Source of the DNA: Acidaminobacter sp964416305
GTDB lineage: Bacteria > Bacillota > Clostridia > Peptostreptococcales > Acidaminobacteraceae
DNA: 64,000 nt
Reading direction: 5' to 3'
NCBI GenBank assembly: GCA_964416305.1
Contig: CAYQDM010000004.1
Location: 62,001-126,000, forward strand
A program made the position numbers and the translations under genes. The notes beneath the pieces are model-generated. The model was given only the letters and a program-made list of their open reading frames with translations, did not search any database and was not told where the DNA came from. Numbering within the stretch: the stretch's first letter is position 1; each line of letters begins with the position of its first letter. Below are positions 50,912 to 58,732 of this stretch, one piece after another.

Positions 50912-52899
50912 GACTTATCACCTTCCTCAAAATAATCCTTTATGGCTTTCAGCAATTGATCCGTAGCATCCTCAAGCGTGCAGCCTGAAAGCTGGGCGCC
51001 TGCGACCGTCATGTGACCACCGCCGCCAATTTTTTCCAGAATGATCTGAACGTTGACGTCACCGAGGGATCTGCCGCTGATGAAAATCAGCTGGTCTTTG
51101 TTGACTGATATGACAAACGAGGTTGAAATACCCCGGATATCGAGAAGTTCATCCGCTGCCTGTGCCGCGATCAATTGGGCATTCGGGATATCTTCCAGGC
51201 AGTAGGAAATGGCAATGCCGTGCTCATAGAGTTTGGCGCTGCCAACAATAGTCGCCTTGGCGATAAAGGTCTCAAGATCATCCTGAAACAGCTGCCGGAC
51301 AACTGTGGTATCCGCACCAAATCTCCTGAGAAGAGAAGCTGCCTCAAAGGTACGCACGCCTGTCTTGAAGGTAAAGTTTTTGGTATCTACGGCGATCCCG
51401 GCCATCAAGGCTTCGGCTTCAATTTTTTCAACCGTCACTTTGTTGTCCATATACTGCAAAATTTCAGTGACCAATTCACATGTGGAGGACGCATAAGGCT
51501 CGTGGTACTTTAATGCGGTATTTTCAACGAACTCTGTACCCCTGCGGTGATGGTCTATCAATACGACCCTCGAAATTTTTTCCAGCAGCTCAGGGCATTC
51601 CGTATAACTTGGTCTATGAGTATCCACTATGACCAGAAGCGTGTCCTTCTGTACCAGATTTAAAGCTTGTTCTCCTGTAACGAAATGATAGACCGGATTG
51701 TCTGAAAACATTTTGTGGACGCTCTTAATCGCTTCATTGACACCCGTTAAAACGATGTGCGCATCTTTGCCGCGGTTGATGACAGCCCTGTAGATCCCGA
51801 TTGCGGAGCCATAACAGTCCATATCAGGATACTTATGTCCCATAATGATGACATTGGACGCTTCATCGATCAGCGGTCTGAGGCCGTGTGCAATAATTCT
51901 TGCTTTAACCCGATTTCTCTTTTCGACCGCTTTGGCCTTTCCGCCATAGAATTCAAAATTGCCCTTCTTTCTGACAACGGCCTGGTCGCCGCCTCTTCCA
52001 AGGGCCAGCTCCAGTGCACTGAAAGCATACTCTTCTGCTTGATTGAGGTTTCGGCCATTGACGCCAACCCCAATACTCAAGGTCATAGGAAATTTGTTGC
52101 CTACTTCAATTTCACGGATATCATCCAAAATCGAAAAACGCTTGGCTTCGAGATTCTCCAGATACCGCTCCTCAAAGAGCACAAGATATTTGTCCGTTTG
52201 GTATTTTTTGATCAACGCGTTCATGCGGGAAGCCCAGAGATTGACCTTCTGGTCAATTTCCGAGGTGAGAAACGGCCTTTTATCCTCCTTGGTTTCACTC
52301 ATGACATCATCATAGTTGTCCACTTGGATCAAGGCGACCACAGGACGTTCGTCTTCATACTGATCCTTCAGCACTCTGAATGGCGTCGCGTCAATCCAGT
52401 AAAGCATCACTATGACCCTGGAAGCATCCTTTTCGTCTGTTTTGACAACGTTGGCATAAACTTTGTAAAAGCGCTCTCCAACTTTGACATCCGGCGTCTC
52501 GTTTTTATTTAAGATCTCGTCCAGGTCCAGACTCGGTACCACACCTTCCAGTTCTGAACCGATCAGCTCGCGCTCGTCGATAATCTCACTGAATTTGGAG
52601 TTGTACCAGGTGATTCTGCCGTCAAAGTCCACCAGCGTCAGCGGTATGGGCAAGTTGAGGATCGCATACCTTGCGGCGGAATCAATGTCGCTTGACAATT
52701 CTTCGATGTACTTTTGCCAGCGTTTATTTCTCTGCCTGCTCGAGCGCCAGGCATAGACGTTGAGATAAATCAAAACTAATACGCCTACAGCACCAATATA
52801 GGGGTTGTAGAACATCAGGATCAGAACGAGAACGCCTATAATGCCGAGATAGATTTTCGCATCCGGTTTAAATAATTTGAGGAATTTGGCATTTCCCAT
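50908..52899 (-). CDS. gdpP: Cyclic-di-AMP phosphodiesterase GdpP
   Basis: A 663-residue membrane protein. Two helices near residues 16-50, a PAS-like domain (about 75-165), a degenerate GGDEF domain (about 170-310) and a C-terminal DHH/DHHA1 domain. DHH ligands are seen in GHKYPDMDCYGSA, IVDTHRPS and VLIDHHRR, and the DHHA1 end in GGGGHMTVAGAQ. It hydrolyses c-di-AMP, linking potassium, osmotic and wall control. Adjacent genes yybS and rplI are as in Bacillus. Confidence 0.95.
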   Translation of the reverse strand: MGNAKFLKLFKPDAKIYLGIIGVLVLILMFYNPYIGAVGVLVLIYLNVYAWRSSRQRNKRWQKYIEELSSDIDSAARYAILNLPIPLTLVDFDGRITWYNSKFSEIIDERELIGSELEGVVPSLDLDEILNKNETPDVKVGERFYKVYANVVKTDEKDASRVIVMLYWIDATPFRVLKDQYEDERPVVALIQVDNYDDVMSETKEDKRPFLTSEIDQKVNLWASRMNALIKKYQTDKYLVLFEERYLENLEAKRFSILDDIREIEVGNKFPMTLSIGVGVNGRNLNQAEEYAFSALELALGRGGDQAVVRKKGNFEFYGGKAKAVEKRNRVKARIIAHGLRPLIDEASNVIIMGHKYPDMDCYGSAIGIYRAVINRGKDAHIVLTGVNEAIKSVHKMFSDNPVYHFVTGEQALNLVQKDTLLVIVDTHRPSYTECPELLEKISRVVLIDHHRRGTEFVENTALKYHEPYASSTCELVTEILQYMDNKVTVEKIEAEALMAGIAVDTKNFTFKTGVRTFEAASLLRRFGADTTVVRQLFQDDLETFIAKATIVGSAKLYEHGIAISYCLEDIPNAQLIAAQAADELLDIRGISTSFVISVNKDQLIFISGRSLGDVNVQIILEKIGGGGHMTVAGAQLSGCTLEDATDQLLKAIKDYFEEGDKS

Positions 52900-52903
52900 T
52901 TCA

Positions 52904-53866
52904 TCACCTCATCATTAAACGGTTTTCATACCGCTTTCGAAAATTCAGCATGACATCTGACATTCCCAGCAGGGCCAAATAAACGGTTCCTCCTGTAAAA
53001 ACCAGCATGAAGACCAACAGCCACTTGAGCAATTTTTGTCCCGGAATGCGCTTGAAAAAATAGACGATCACGGCTGTGCCCTGGAGGACAAATACCATGG
53101 AAAACACCATGTAAACGTTAGCCAGGAGCGCTTCAGACTGAATCAGCTTAAAGTATCCAGCCAGATAACTCATTACAATCATAATCAACATTCCGAAAAA
53201 GACGTTGCCCGGAAGCCTGAATTCCCTAAAAGGCTGCATTTCTGACAATGCGACACCCATGCGTTTCAAAATGGCTCTGAAGAGCAGATAGTTGGCGGAT
53301 GCGCTCACAAGCGCGCTCATTACTATAGCTGAGGGAATGAGCAGCTTCATATTCCGCGTATAACTTTCAAGGAGTCTGGCGCTTTCTTCTGTTGACTGAG
53401 CGTCAGCATTCATGTTGTTTTGCATGACTTCCATGGTGACCTTCATTTCTGCGATCATCTGGTCCATCTGCACATTCAGATCAACCCCCGTCAGAGGCAA
53501 AACGACATAATAGGATAAATAAAGTGAGAAGAGAGTAGCCAGGGTAGTCACGACAATTGCCGGCCAAGCTTTGAATTGCCTTTGAACGACAATCCCCAGA
53601 AATATGCCGTTAAAACCGCTGGAAAAAAGCGTTATCAAAGCCGATATTGGATTAGTGGCCATGGCGACAATGACAGAGGCAATGACAGCGCCGGAGATCC
53701 CATAGGAAATCCCGTTTCGAAGCGTGATAATGGCAAAAGGGATAGCGGTGAAAATCAAAAATATATTGAGAAATGGAATATAATATCCCATTATGGTGGC
53801 AACTGCCCCAATGGCAGCGACGATACCTGTTTCTGTCATGGATCTGGTTCTGGATCTTGGATTCAA
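52904..53866 (-). CDS. yybS: YybS family membrane protein (DUF2232)
   Basis: A 320-residue integral membrane protein with about eight hydrophobic helices, the DUF2232 family usually encoded before gdpP. Its TEGIVAAIGAVATIMGYYIP-like start and FNGIFLGIVVQRQFK segment match the family. Function is unknown; it resembles small-molecule transporters of the ECF-S type. It is 4 bases upstream of gdpP. Confidence 0.85.
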   Translation of the reverse strand: MNPRSRTRSMTETGIVAAIGAVATIMGYYIPFLNIFLIFTAIPFAIITLRNGISYGISGAVIASVIVAMATNPISALITLFSSGFNGIFLGIVVQRQFKAWPAIVVTTLATLFSLYLSYYVVLPLTGVDLNVQMDQMIAEMKVTMEVMQNNMNADAQSTEESARLLESYTRNMKLLIPSAIVMSALVSASANYLLFRAILKRMGVALSEMQPFREFRLPGNVFFGMLIMIVMSYLAGYFKLIQSEALLANVYMVFSMVFVLQGTAVIVYFFKRIPGQKLLKWLLVFMLVFTGGTVYLALLGMSDVMLNFRKRYENRLMMR

Positions 53867-53986
53867 CAGCTCAGCTCCTCTAGTGGTTCAATGAAATGCT
53901 ACCTTATATTATACAATATCCGACAGTGATTGCAAATCGAACCGCATTCAGTTTGAACCGACAAAATCTGACCGTTGCCAACCTCA

Positions 53987-54040
53987 TAAAAAAAAGAAGC
54001 TGTTCCGGTCAGCACACATACTGACGGCAACAACTTCTTT
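53987..54040 (-). terminator. Terminator of the rpsF-ssb-rpsR operon
   Basis: On the minus strand a long stem (AAGAAG..TTGTT..CCGTCAG against CTGAC..AACAGCTTCTT) is followed by eight T. Confidence 0.9.
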
Positions 54041-54051
54041 ATACTCTGATT

Positions 54052-54279
54052 CTATTCGTTAACGAACGGAAGCAGCGCTATGATTCTTGAGCGCTTAACC
54101 GCAACAGTCAAAGCACGTTGGTGCTTAGCGCAGTTGCCGGTAACACGTCTAGGAAGAATCTTTCCGCGATCCGTCAGATAGCGTTGAAGTTTTCTGGTAT
54201 CTTTATAGTCGATCCCAGTAGCTTTTTCTTGGCAAAAGCTGCAGCCTTTGCGTTTCTTTCTTCTTTTAATAACAGCCAT
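54052..54279 (-). CDS. rpsR: 30S ribosomal protein S18
   Basis: A 75-residue S18 with the RNA-binding IDYKDTRKLQRYLTDRGKILPRRVTGNC core. The Cys16 of FCQEK and Cys49 are present, a possible zinc-binding form. Binds S6 in the small subunit. It follows ssb after 26 bases. Confidence 0.97.
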   Translation of the reverse strand: MAVIKRRKKRKGCSFCQEKATGIDYKDTRKLQRYLTDRGKILPRRVTGNCAKHQRALTVAVKRSRIIALLPFVNE

Positions 54280-54305
54280 CTTAATTCCCCTCCTTTTACC
54301 CTAAT

Positions 54306-54752
54306 CTAGAATGGCACCTCGTCGTCGTCCAAATCCGCAGATGCGTTTGAGAAATCGCCCGGATCATAGTCCATGGATGGATCACTGTAGGATCCGCTTC
54401 GCCCGGTTGAATCAGCTTTTTCGAGGAACTCCACGTTGTTTGCAGTAACCTCAGTCGTATAGCGGGTTTCACCAGTATTCGTCTTGTACGAACCTGTAGT
54501 GATTGAACCTTCTACTGCGACCATTCGACCTTTTGTCAGGTACTGAGCTGCCGTTTCTGCCTGACGACCCCATACATTGACACGGATGAAGTCTGCAGTT
54601 GGTATGCCCTTTTGCTGATATTCCGCTTTCTTATCACGGCTCAGGCTTCGGTCTATTGCAAGTGTGAAGTTGGTGACCGCTCTTCCGGTGCTGGCTATAT
54701 GGCGCAGCTCAGGATCTCTTACGAGGCGGCCGATCAAAACGACATGATTCAT
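54306..54752 (-). CDS. ssb: Single-stranded DNA-binding protein
   Basis: A 148-residue SSB with an OB-fold (MNHVVLIGRLVRDPELR start) over about residues 1-105, a short linker and the acidic tip DDDEVPF that recruits replication proteins. It lies between rpsF and rpsR, the conserved order. Confidence 0.97.
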   Translation of the reverse strand: MNHVVLIGRLVRDPELRHIASTGRAVTNFTLAIDRSLSRDKKAEYQQKGIPTADFIRVNVWGRQAETAAQYLTKGRMVAVEGSITTGSYKTNTGETRYTTEVTANNVEFLEKADSTGRSGSYSDPSMDYDPGDFSNASADLDDDEVPF

Positions 54753-54776
54753 GATTTCACTCCTCTGCCTTGGTGA

Positions 54777-55064
54777 CTACTTGTCGTCAAGATTGACGAT
54801 CATGTAACGGATAACGTCGTCAGCGATACGGTAGTTTCGCTCAAGCTCCATTGGCAGCGAAGGAGCCGCATTGAAGTTGACCAGAACGTAGTACCCGTCG
54901 CGGAATTTCTCGATTTCGTAAGCAAGCTTGCGATTGCCCCACTCTTCGATTTTCACGACTTCGCCATTCGCGGAGATGATAGAAGTGAACTTGTTGATCA
55001 GTTCTTTTCTCACTTCCTCTTCCAGAGTCGGCTTAAGGATGAAGATTGTTTCGTAGTTTCTCAT
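54777..55064 (-). CDS. rpsF: 30S ribosomal protein S6
   Basis: A 95-residue S6 (RNYETIFILKPTLEEE, then EEWGNRKLAYEIEKFRDGYYVLVNF). It binds S18 and is first in the rpsF-ssb-rpsR operon. GGGAGG precedes the ATG. The leader carries a strong promoter and hairpin that may give autoregulation. Confidence 0.97.
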   Translation of the reverse strand: MRNYETIFILKPTLEEEVRKELINKFTSIISANGEVVKIEEWGNRKLAYEIEKFRDGYYVLVNFNAAPSLPMELERNYRIADDVIRYMIVNLDDK

Positions 55065-55085
55065 TGATTTTGCACCTCCCTATGG

Positions 55086-55118
55086 TCTGTTTGGCCCGGT
55101 CTCTTTGGACCGGACAGA
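55086..55118 (-). promoter_or_regulatory. Leader hairpin of rpsF, possible S6:S18 binding site
   Basis: On the minus strand TCTGT..CCGGTC pairs with GACCGG..ACAGA, leaving a one-sided GCCAA bulge. A second stem GGGAGCC/GGCTCCC lies at about 55126-55143. Position and asymmetry fit the known S6:S18 leader motif, but the identity was not confirmed. Confidence 0.4.
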
Positions 55119-55156
55119 GAGTACTGGGAGCCACTGGGCTCCCGTCATACCTAGGC

Positions 55157-55185
55157 ATTATATCATGTCAGTATCAGTGATGCAA
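55157..55185 (-). promoter_or_regulatory. Promoter of rpsF-ssb-rpsR
   Basis: TTGCAT (55180-55185), 17 bases, perfect TATAAT (55157-55162) on the minus strand. Confidence 0.8.
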
Positions 55186-55196
55186 GAAAAATATAA

Positions 55197-55262
55197 AACC
55201 AAGGCCAGCACCCTCAGCCTAAAAATGTTGCTCACTTTAGGTTGGGTAGGTTGGCCTTGGCT
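55197..55262 (-). terminator. Terminator of the aminotransferase gene
   Basis: CCAAGGCCA pairs with TGGCCTTGG, with an inner CCTAAA/TTTAGG stem, followed on the minus strand by a T/A-rich run. Confidence 0.75.
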
Positions 55263-55297
55263 GCATTCATCTTTATGTTCACCGAACACCCTTGCTG

Positions 55298-56500
55298 CTA
55301 TTTCTTTTCCTTCATGGCTCTCAATGCTTCATGCAGTACATCAGCCAACCGTTTGATCCCCTCGACAATCAGGTCTTCCGGCATGTTTGAATAATTGAGG
55401 CGCATAGTATTTTCCTGTCCGCCATTTGGGAAGAATGAGCCTCCCGGCACAAAAGCAACGTTTTTTTCGATTGCTTTCAGCATCAAGTCTCTCGCATTCA
55501 GCTCAGGCGGCATCACTGCCCAGGTGAATAACCCGCCGTTCGGATAGGTATAGGTAACCTCTTCAGGAAAATATTGCTTCATGGTATCCAGCATCAGCGT
55601 TCTGCGCTTGCGGTAAACCTCTTTGATCTTTTCAACATGGTCGTCCAGGCTGTAAAGTTCCATAAACATGTCGAGTTCGCGCTGCGTCATGGAGTTACTC
55701 TGCAAATCCGCGCCCTGCTTGACCGTTATAAATTTATTCAGGATGCTGTCCTCAGCACATACCCAACCCACGCGAAGCCCAGGACAAAAAGTCTTTGAAA
55801 AGGTACCGAGAAAAATCACCCGCCCATCCGTATCCAAAGACTTGATGGATGGCAGCATTTCACCTTCAAATCGAAGTTCACCATAAGGATTGTCTTCAAC
55901 GACCGGCAAATCAAATTTCCTCGCAGCTTCCAAAAGGCCTCTTCTTCTTTCGAGACTCCAGGTTCTGCCTGTTGGATTTTGAAAATCGGGGATGACATAT
56001 ATCATTTTAACATTATCATGTGAGGCCAGTTTTTTCTCAAGATCTTCGATCAGCATACCCTCGTCGTCAGTTTCAACCTCAATAAATTGACATTGATAAG
56101 CTTTGAATGCATTGATAGCGCCGAGGTAACTAGGACTTTCACAAACGACATAGTCTCCCGGGTTAAGGAAAACTTTTCCTGCAAAATCCAGGCCTTGCTG
56201 TGATCCGGTTGTGATTAAAATTTCATCAGCTTTGGCCGCGACGCCTACTTTCATCATGCGGGAGGCAATTTTTTCCCTAAGCGGCGCAAAGCCTTCTGTC
56301 GGGCTGTATTGAAGTGCCTGGCGCCCTGCCTCTTCCAGTACTTTGACAGAAACTACCTTCATTTCTTCTACCGGGAACAACTCTGGTGCAGGCAAACCGC
56401 CGGCAAATGATATGATCTCAGGTCTTACAGTCAATTTCAACAGTTCTCTGATTTCAGAAGCCTTAATCCCTTCCATTCTATCCGCGAACTTAATTGCCAC
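55298..56500 (-). CDS. PLP-dependent class I/II aminotransferase
   Basis: A 400-residue fold-type I aminotransferase of the MocR-like/2-aminoadipate (LysN) group without the GntR domain. Recognisable parts are IISFAGGLPAPELFP, TTGSQQGLDF, YVIPDFQNPTGRTWS and the PLP Lys in FLGTFSKTFCPGLRVGW. Substrate is unclear; aromatic, branched or 2-aminoadipate transamination is likely. The GTG at 56500 is preferred because GGAGGT lies seven bases upstream; the upstream ATG (56641) would run through a palindromic element. Confidence 0.85.
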   Translation of the reverse strand: MAIKFADRMEGIKASEIRELLKLTVRPEIISFAGGLPAPELFPVEEMKVVSVKVLEEAGRQALQYSPTEGFAPLREKIASRMMKVGVAAKADEILITTGSQQGLDFAGKVFLNPGDYVVCESPSYLGAINAFKAYQCQFIEVETDDEGMLIEDLEKKLASHDNVKMIYVIPDFQNPTGRTWSLERRRGLLEAARKFDLPVVEDNPYGELRFEGEMLPSIKSLDTDGRVIFLGTFSKTFCPGLRVGWVCAEDSILNKFITVKQGADLQSNSMTQRELDMFMELYSLDDHVEKIKEVYRKRRTLMLDTMKQYFPEEVTYTYPNGGLFTWAVMPPELNARDLMLKAIEKNVAFVPGGSFFPNGGQENTMRLNYSNMPEDLIVEGIKRLADVLHEALRAMKEKK

Positions 56501-56570
56501 AACATCGACCTCCATTTTGTTCAAAAAGTTATATCCCTGGTGTCTTGTAAATTCTAAAACTATAACAACA

Positions 56571-56668
56571 TACAGCGATAAAATTTCGAAAGACAAGGCG
56601 GAGGAATGAGCAATACTAAGCAGTATTGCGATTGACGACAACGCGGCATCTCGGAATTTAAGCGTGTA
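56571..56668. repeat. Palindromic element in the aminotransferase leader
   Basis: A 98-base imperfect inverted repeat. Outer arms (TACAGCGATAAAATTTCGA against a near-complement ending TTTAAGCGTGTA) enclose a central perfect hairpin GCAATACT/AGTATTGC. It lies between the presumed promoter (TATAAT at 56706-56711 minus) and the start codon, so it would be transcribed. It may be a mobile small repeat or a structured leader. Confidence 0.55.
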
Positions 56669-56705
56669 AGAGGTCTGGTTTCAGTGTTTACATGACACTA
56701 GCCTC

Positions 56706-56711
56706 ATTATA
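56706..56711 (-). promoter_or_regulatory. Probable -10 of the aminotransferase gene
   Basis: Minus-strand TATAAT with a preceding TG-like context (GTGATATAAT); -35 not evident. The implied leader is about 200 bases, with a small AGTGT/ACACT hairpin near 56682-56698. Confidence 0.45.
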
Positions 56712-56778
56712 TCACGACTCCGAGGATTGGGATTGAAAGTTTACAATTTTTTAAGTTCTTTTCAAAATTTTTAGCATT

Positions 56779-56997
56779 TCATTTTTTGACATCCTCAGGC
56801 TTAAGCAGGTTCCCCTGTCTTTCAATTTTACGAATTCTTTTTTCGAGATTGGTCCGGGAAATCCAGATTTGCTTGTCACATTTCATACAGCGTATTCTGA
56901 AGTCCATCCCAATTCTTAGGACCTCAAAACGATTGTTGCCACAGGGATGTGGCTTCTTGGTGTCAATTATGTCCCCGATCTGGATTTCAAGCGGCAT
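56779..56997 (-). CDS. DUF951 domain protein
   Basis: A 72-residue DUF951 protein beginning PLEIQIGDIIDTKKPHPCGNN-like, with the KPHPCG and RCMKCDKQIWISR motifs whose Cys residues suggest zinc binding. Function unknown; commonly near the origin in Firmicutes. The ATG at 56997 follows GGAGGG within the last codons of the DUF3343 gene. Confidence 0.9.
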   Translation of the reverse strand: MPLEIQIGDIIDTKKPHPCGNNRFEVLRIGMDFRIRCMKCDKQIWISRTNLEKRIRKIERQGNLLKPEDVKK

Positions 56998-56998
56998 C

Positions 56999-57274
56999 TC
57001 AATCCCTCCATTCCAACATGACTGACTTTTTCTCATCTGAAGTCCGATCTATTCTAAACAATTTCATGCCTTCCTTTGAAACGCCGTCCAGCGCTTCAAG
57101 CACTCTCTCAAGATTCTCATCCAGGATCCTGATGGAAAGCCCGCAACTTGTCGAAATTTCGCGGGGTGTTGGCACCATGGTGATGGGGGCACCAACCGCC
57201 GCGAGCTTTTTCTCAGTGCTGATGGCATAATGGGTTGAATCAAATGCAATAACATAAAACTTCTTTTCCAACAT
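56999..57274 (-). CDS. DUF3343 domain protein
   Basis: A 91-residue protein with the DUF3343 features YVIAFDSTHYAISTEKKL, APITMVPTPREISTSCGLSIR. It normally neighbours YedF and selenium or sulfur-transfer genes and may bind or sense a sulfur/selenium compound (inference). It lies 8 bases after yedF and directly before the DUF951 gene. Confidence 0.85.
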   Translation of the reverse strand: MLEKKFYVIAFDSTHYAISTEKKLAAVGAPITMVPTPREISTSCGLSIRILDENLERVLEALDGVSKEGMKLFRIDRTSDEKKSVMLEWRD

Positions 57275-57282
57275 AAGTACTC

Positions 57283-57885
57283 CTAAATTCGAATTGTATT
57301 TTTTGCCTTGTGCATGGTTTCAACGATAGCGTACATATTTCCAATCCCACCGGCTGCCAACTTCTCTTTGACTTGATAATAGTCAAGGCAGGTACCGCAG
57401 GAAAGGATTTCAACGCCATTGGATTCCAGCGCCCTCAAATATTCCAGAACCGGTGATCCCTCTACTGTCAGATGTACCCCGCTGTTGACAAACAAGATGG
57501 ATTTTGGGTATGGCTCCATCTCAGTAAGCGTGTAAAAATAACCCTTGATCAGAACTTCGCCAAGGGTCTCGTCGCCCTCTCCAAAAGTATTTTTCCCGAC
57601 CAAAATGACGATCTCCGAGAGTTTAGGCTTTGTTTGAGGCAAAATCTCCGAGTCAAACATGACTTCGGTTTTGTAAATGTCGATGTAATAAAAACCATCG
57701 GCTTGCTTCACTTCGTAACGATAATTCTGGCTCTTGGCGTATTTGATGACATTTTCACGCGCGGTATCGTTGTCGACAATAGTGGTCACAACGCCTGATT
57801 CAAGCTGATCCACCGCTTTTTTTGTCTGTATGACAGGTTTAGGGCACAGGAGACCCCTTGCGTCCACTTCCGTTTTATGATTCAA
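57283..57885 (-). CDS. yedF: Sulfurtransferase-like selenium metabolism protein YedF
   Basis: A 200-residue two-domain protein. An N-terminal TusA-like domain has the CPxP motif in DARGLLCPKPVIQTKKA; a DsrE-like C-terminal domain has LSCGTCLDYYQVKE. YedF is found in genomes with selenium-dependent molybdenum hydroxylases. The TTG at 57885 is chosen since GAGGAGG is eight bases upstream; an ATG 23 codons earlier overlaps cvpA and lacks a site. A GCCGATGGT motif lies at 57694-57702. Confidence 0.85.
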   Translation of the reverse strand: MNHKTEVDARGLLCPKPVIQTKKAVDQLESGVVTTIVDNDTARENVIKYAKSQNYRYEVKQADGFYYIDIYKTEVMFDSEILPQTKPKLSEIVILVGKNTFGEGDETLGEVLIKGYFYTLTEMEPYPKSILFVNSGVHLTVEGSPVLEYLRALESNGVEILSCGTCLDYYQVKEKLAAGGIGNMYAIVETMHKAKNTIRI

Positions 57886-57940
57886 CTTACAGTCCTCCTC
57901 AATCAAAGGTACATTGCCTGGATCTATCAGGTTTAAAAAA

Positions 57941-58624
57941 CTATGTCCTAACAAAATAATATAACAGATACAGCAATAAATTGTGATTGTAAAAATTTAT
58001 GGCGAATGTTGATCCATTCAAGGAATTAATAAGCCATTCACTCCCTGTCAGAGGAATCAGAAAGGTTATCACCATCATTAAAATCCATACATTGACCAGT
58101 CCCAGGACCCCTCCCAGCGCCAGTCCGGCCAGTTTGTTCGCCTGCTTGAGCAGCGGCAGCTCGGATAGTGCGGAGGTTATGATCCCAAGGATCAAGAGGA
58201 CCAGCATAACTGCCAGAAAAACGAGGATAAACGCAAACCCCTGGGTCACTGCATTTGCGAGATTCTTTGAAATTTCTCCAAACAAGGCACGGTTCACAAC
58301 GTCTGAGGCTGATTGCCCCGCTGTCATCAACTCAGGCATTGTCAACGCCTTTGCTATTGAATCCGATGGCACCCAAGAGGCTGATGCCTGGGCAGCGAAA
58401 TGTTCCGTCAATTTGTCAAATATGCGTTGTTCAAGGGATCCAAAAAATTCAGATCTCAACAGCAGCCAATTGGCAACACCGCTTCTAAAGTAAAGCGCTA
58501 CCAGAAAAGCCGCCAAAACGCCGGTCAAGTTGAGCAGCATCCTGAAAAATCCCTTTCTGAACCCGTTTATGACGGTAGCCAAAATCACGATCAACACAAT
58601 CAGATCCAGCAAATTAAAGCCCAT
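57941..58624 (-). CDS. CvpA family membrane protein
   Basis: A 227-residue protein with four hydrophobic helices (about 5-25, 28-50, 125-150, 170-200), matching the CvpA/colicin V production family. The NLLDLIVLIVILATVINGFRKG start is typical. Function is not clear; linked to envelope integrity. AGGAGG precedes the ATG. It lies 55 bases before yedF. Confidence 0.8.
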   Translation of the reverse strand: MGFNLLDLIVLIVILATVINGFRKGFFRMLLNLTGVLAAFLVALYFRSGVANWLLLRSEFFGSLEQRIFDKLTEHFAAQASASWVPSDSIAKALTMPELMTAGQSASDVVNRALFGEISKNLANAVTQGFAFILVFLAVMLVLLILGIITSALSELPLLKQANKLAGLALGGVLGLVNVWILMMVITFLIPLTGSEWLINSLNGSTFAINFYNHNLLLYLLYYFVRT

Positions 58625-58732
58625 CCCAGCGCCTCCTTTTCATGCCTCTTCATGCCTGCTTGAAACCCTCAGACAAGCTTTGCCGTTTCACTTCCTGTTA
58701 TAAATCAGAAGGGCTTCAATCCTGTGCTCTCA

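Larger units (their letters stand above)
2317..57702. repeat. Iterated 9-mer GCCGATGGT (25 exact copies)
   Basis: Plus orientation starts: 6815, 11881, 15751, 17269, 18106, 20966, 23648, 30371, 36082, 44825. Minus orientation (ACCATCGGC) starts: 2317, 5617, 7384, 11250, 12453, 19185, 20467, 24197, 27724, 30350, 30957, 32832, 46282, 48668, 57694. Near-copies with one mismatch occur at about 2399, 8023, 10403, 11041, 13578, 14147, 21440, 22344, 27379, 30975, 32611 and 60805. By hand count, T precedes the word in 13 of 25 cases and C follows in 15. Nine exact copies are intergenic. Counted by eye, so one or two may be missed. Confidence 0.85.

Noticed and set aside
56501..56641. Longer aminotransferase start at 56641
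   Set aside because: The extension lies over a palindromic element and is not family-like; GTG at 56500 follows GGAGGT.
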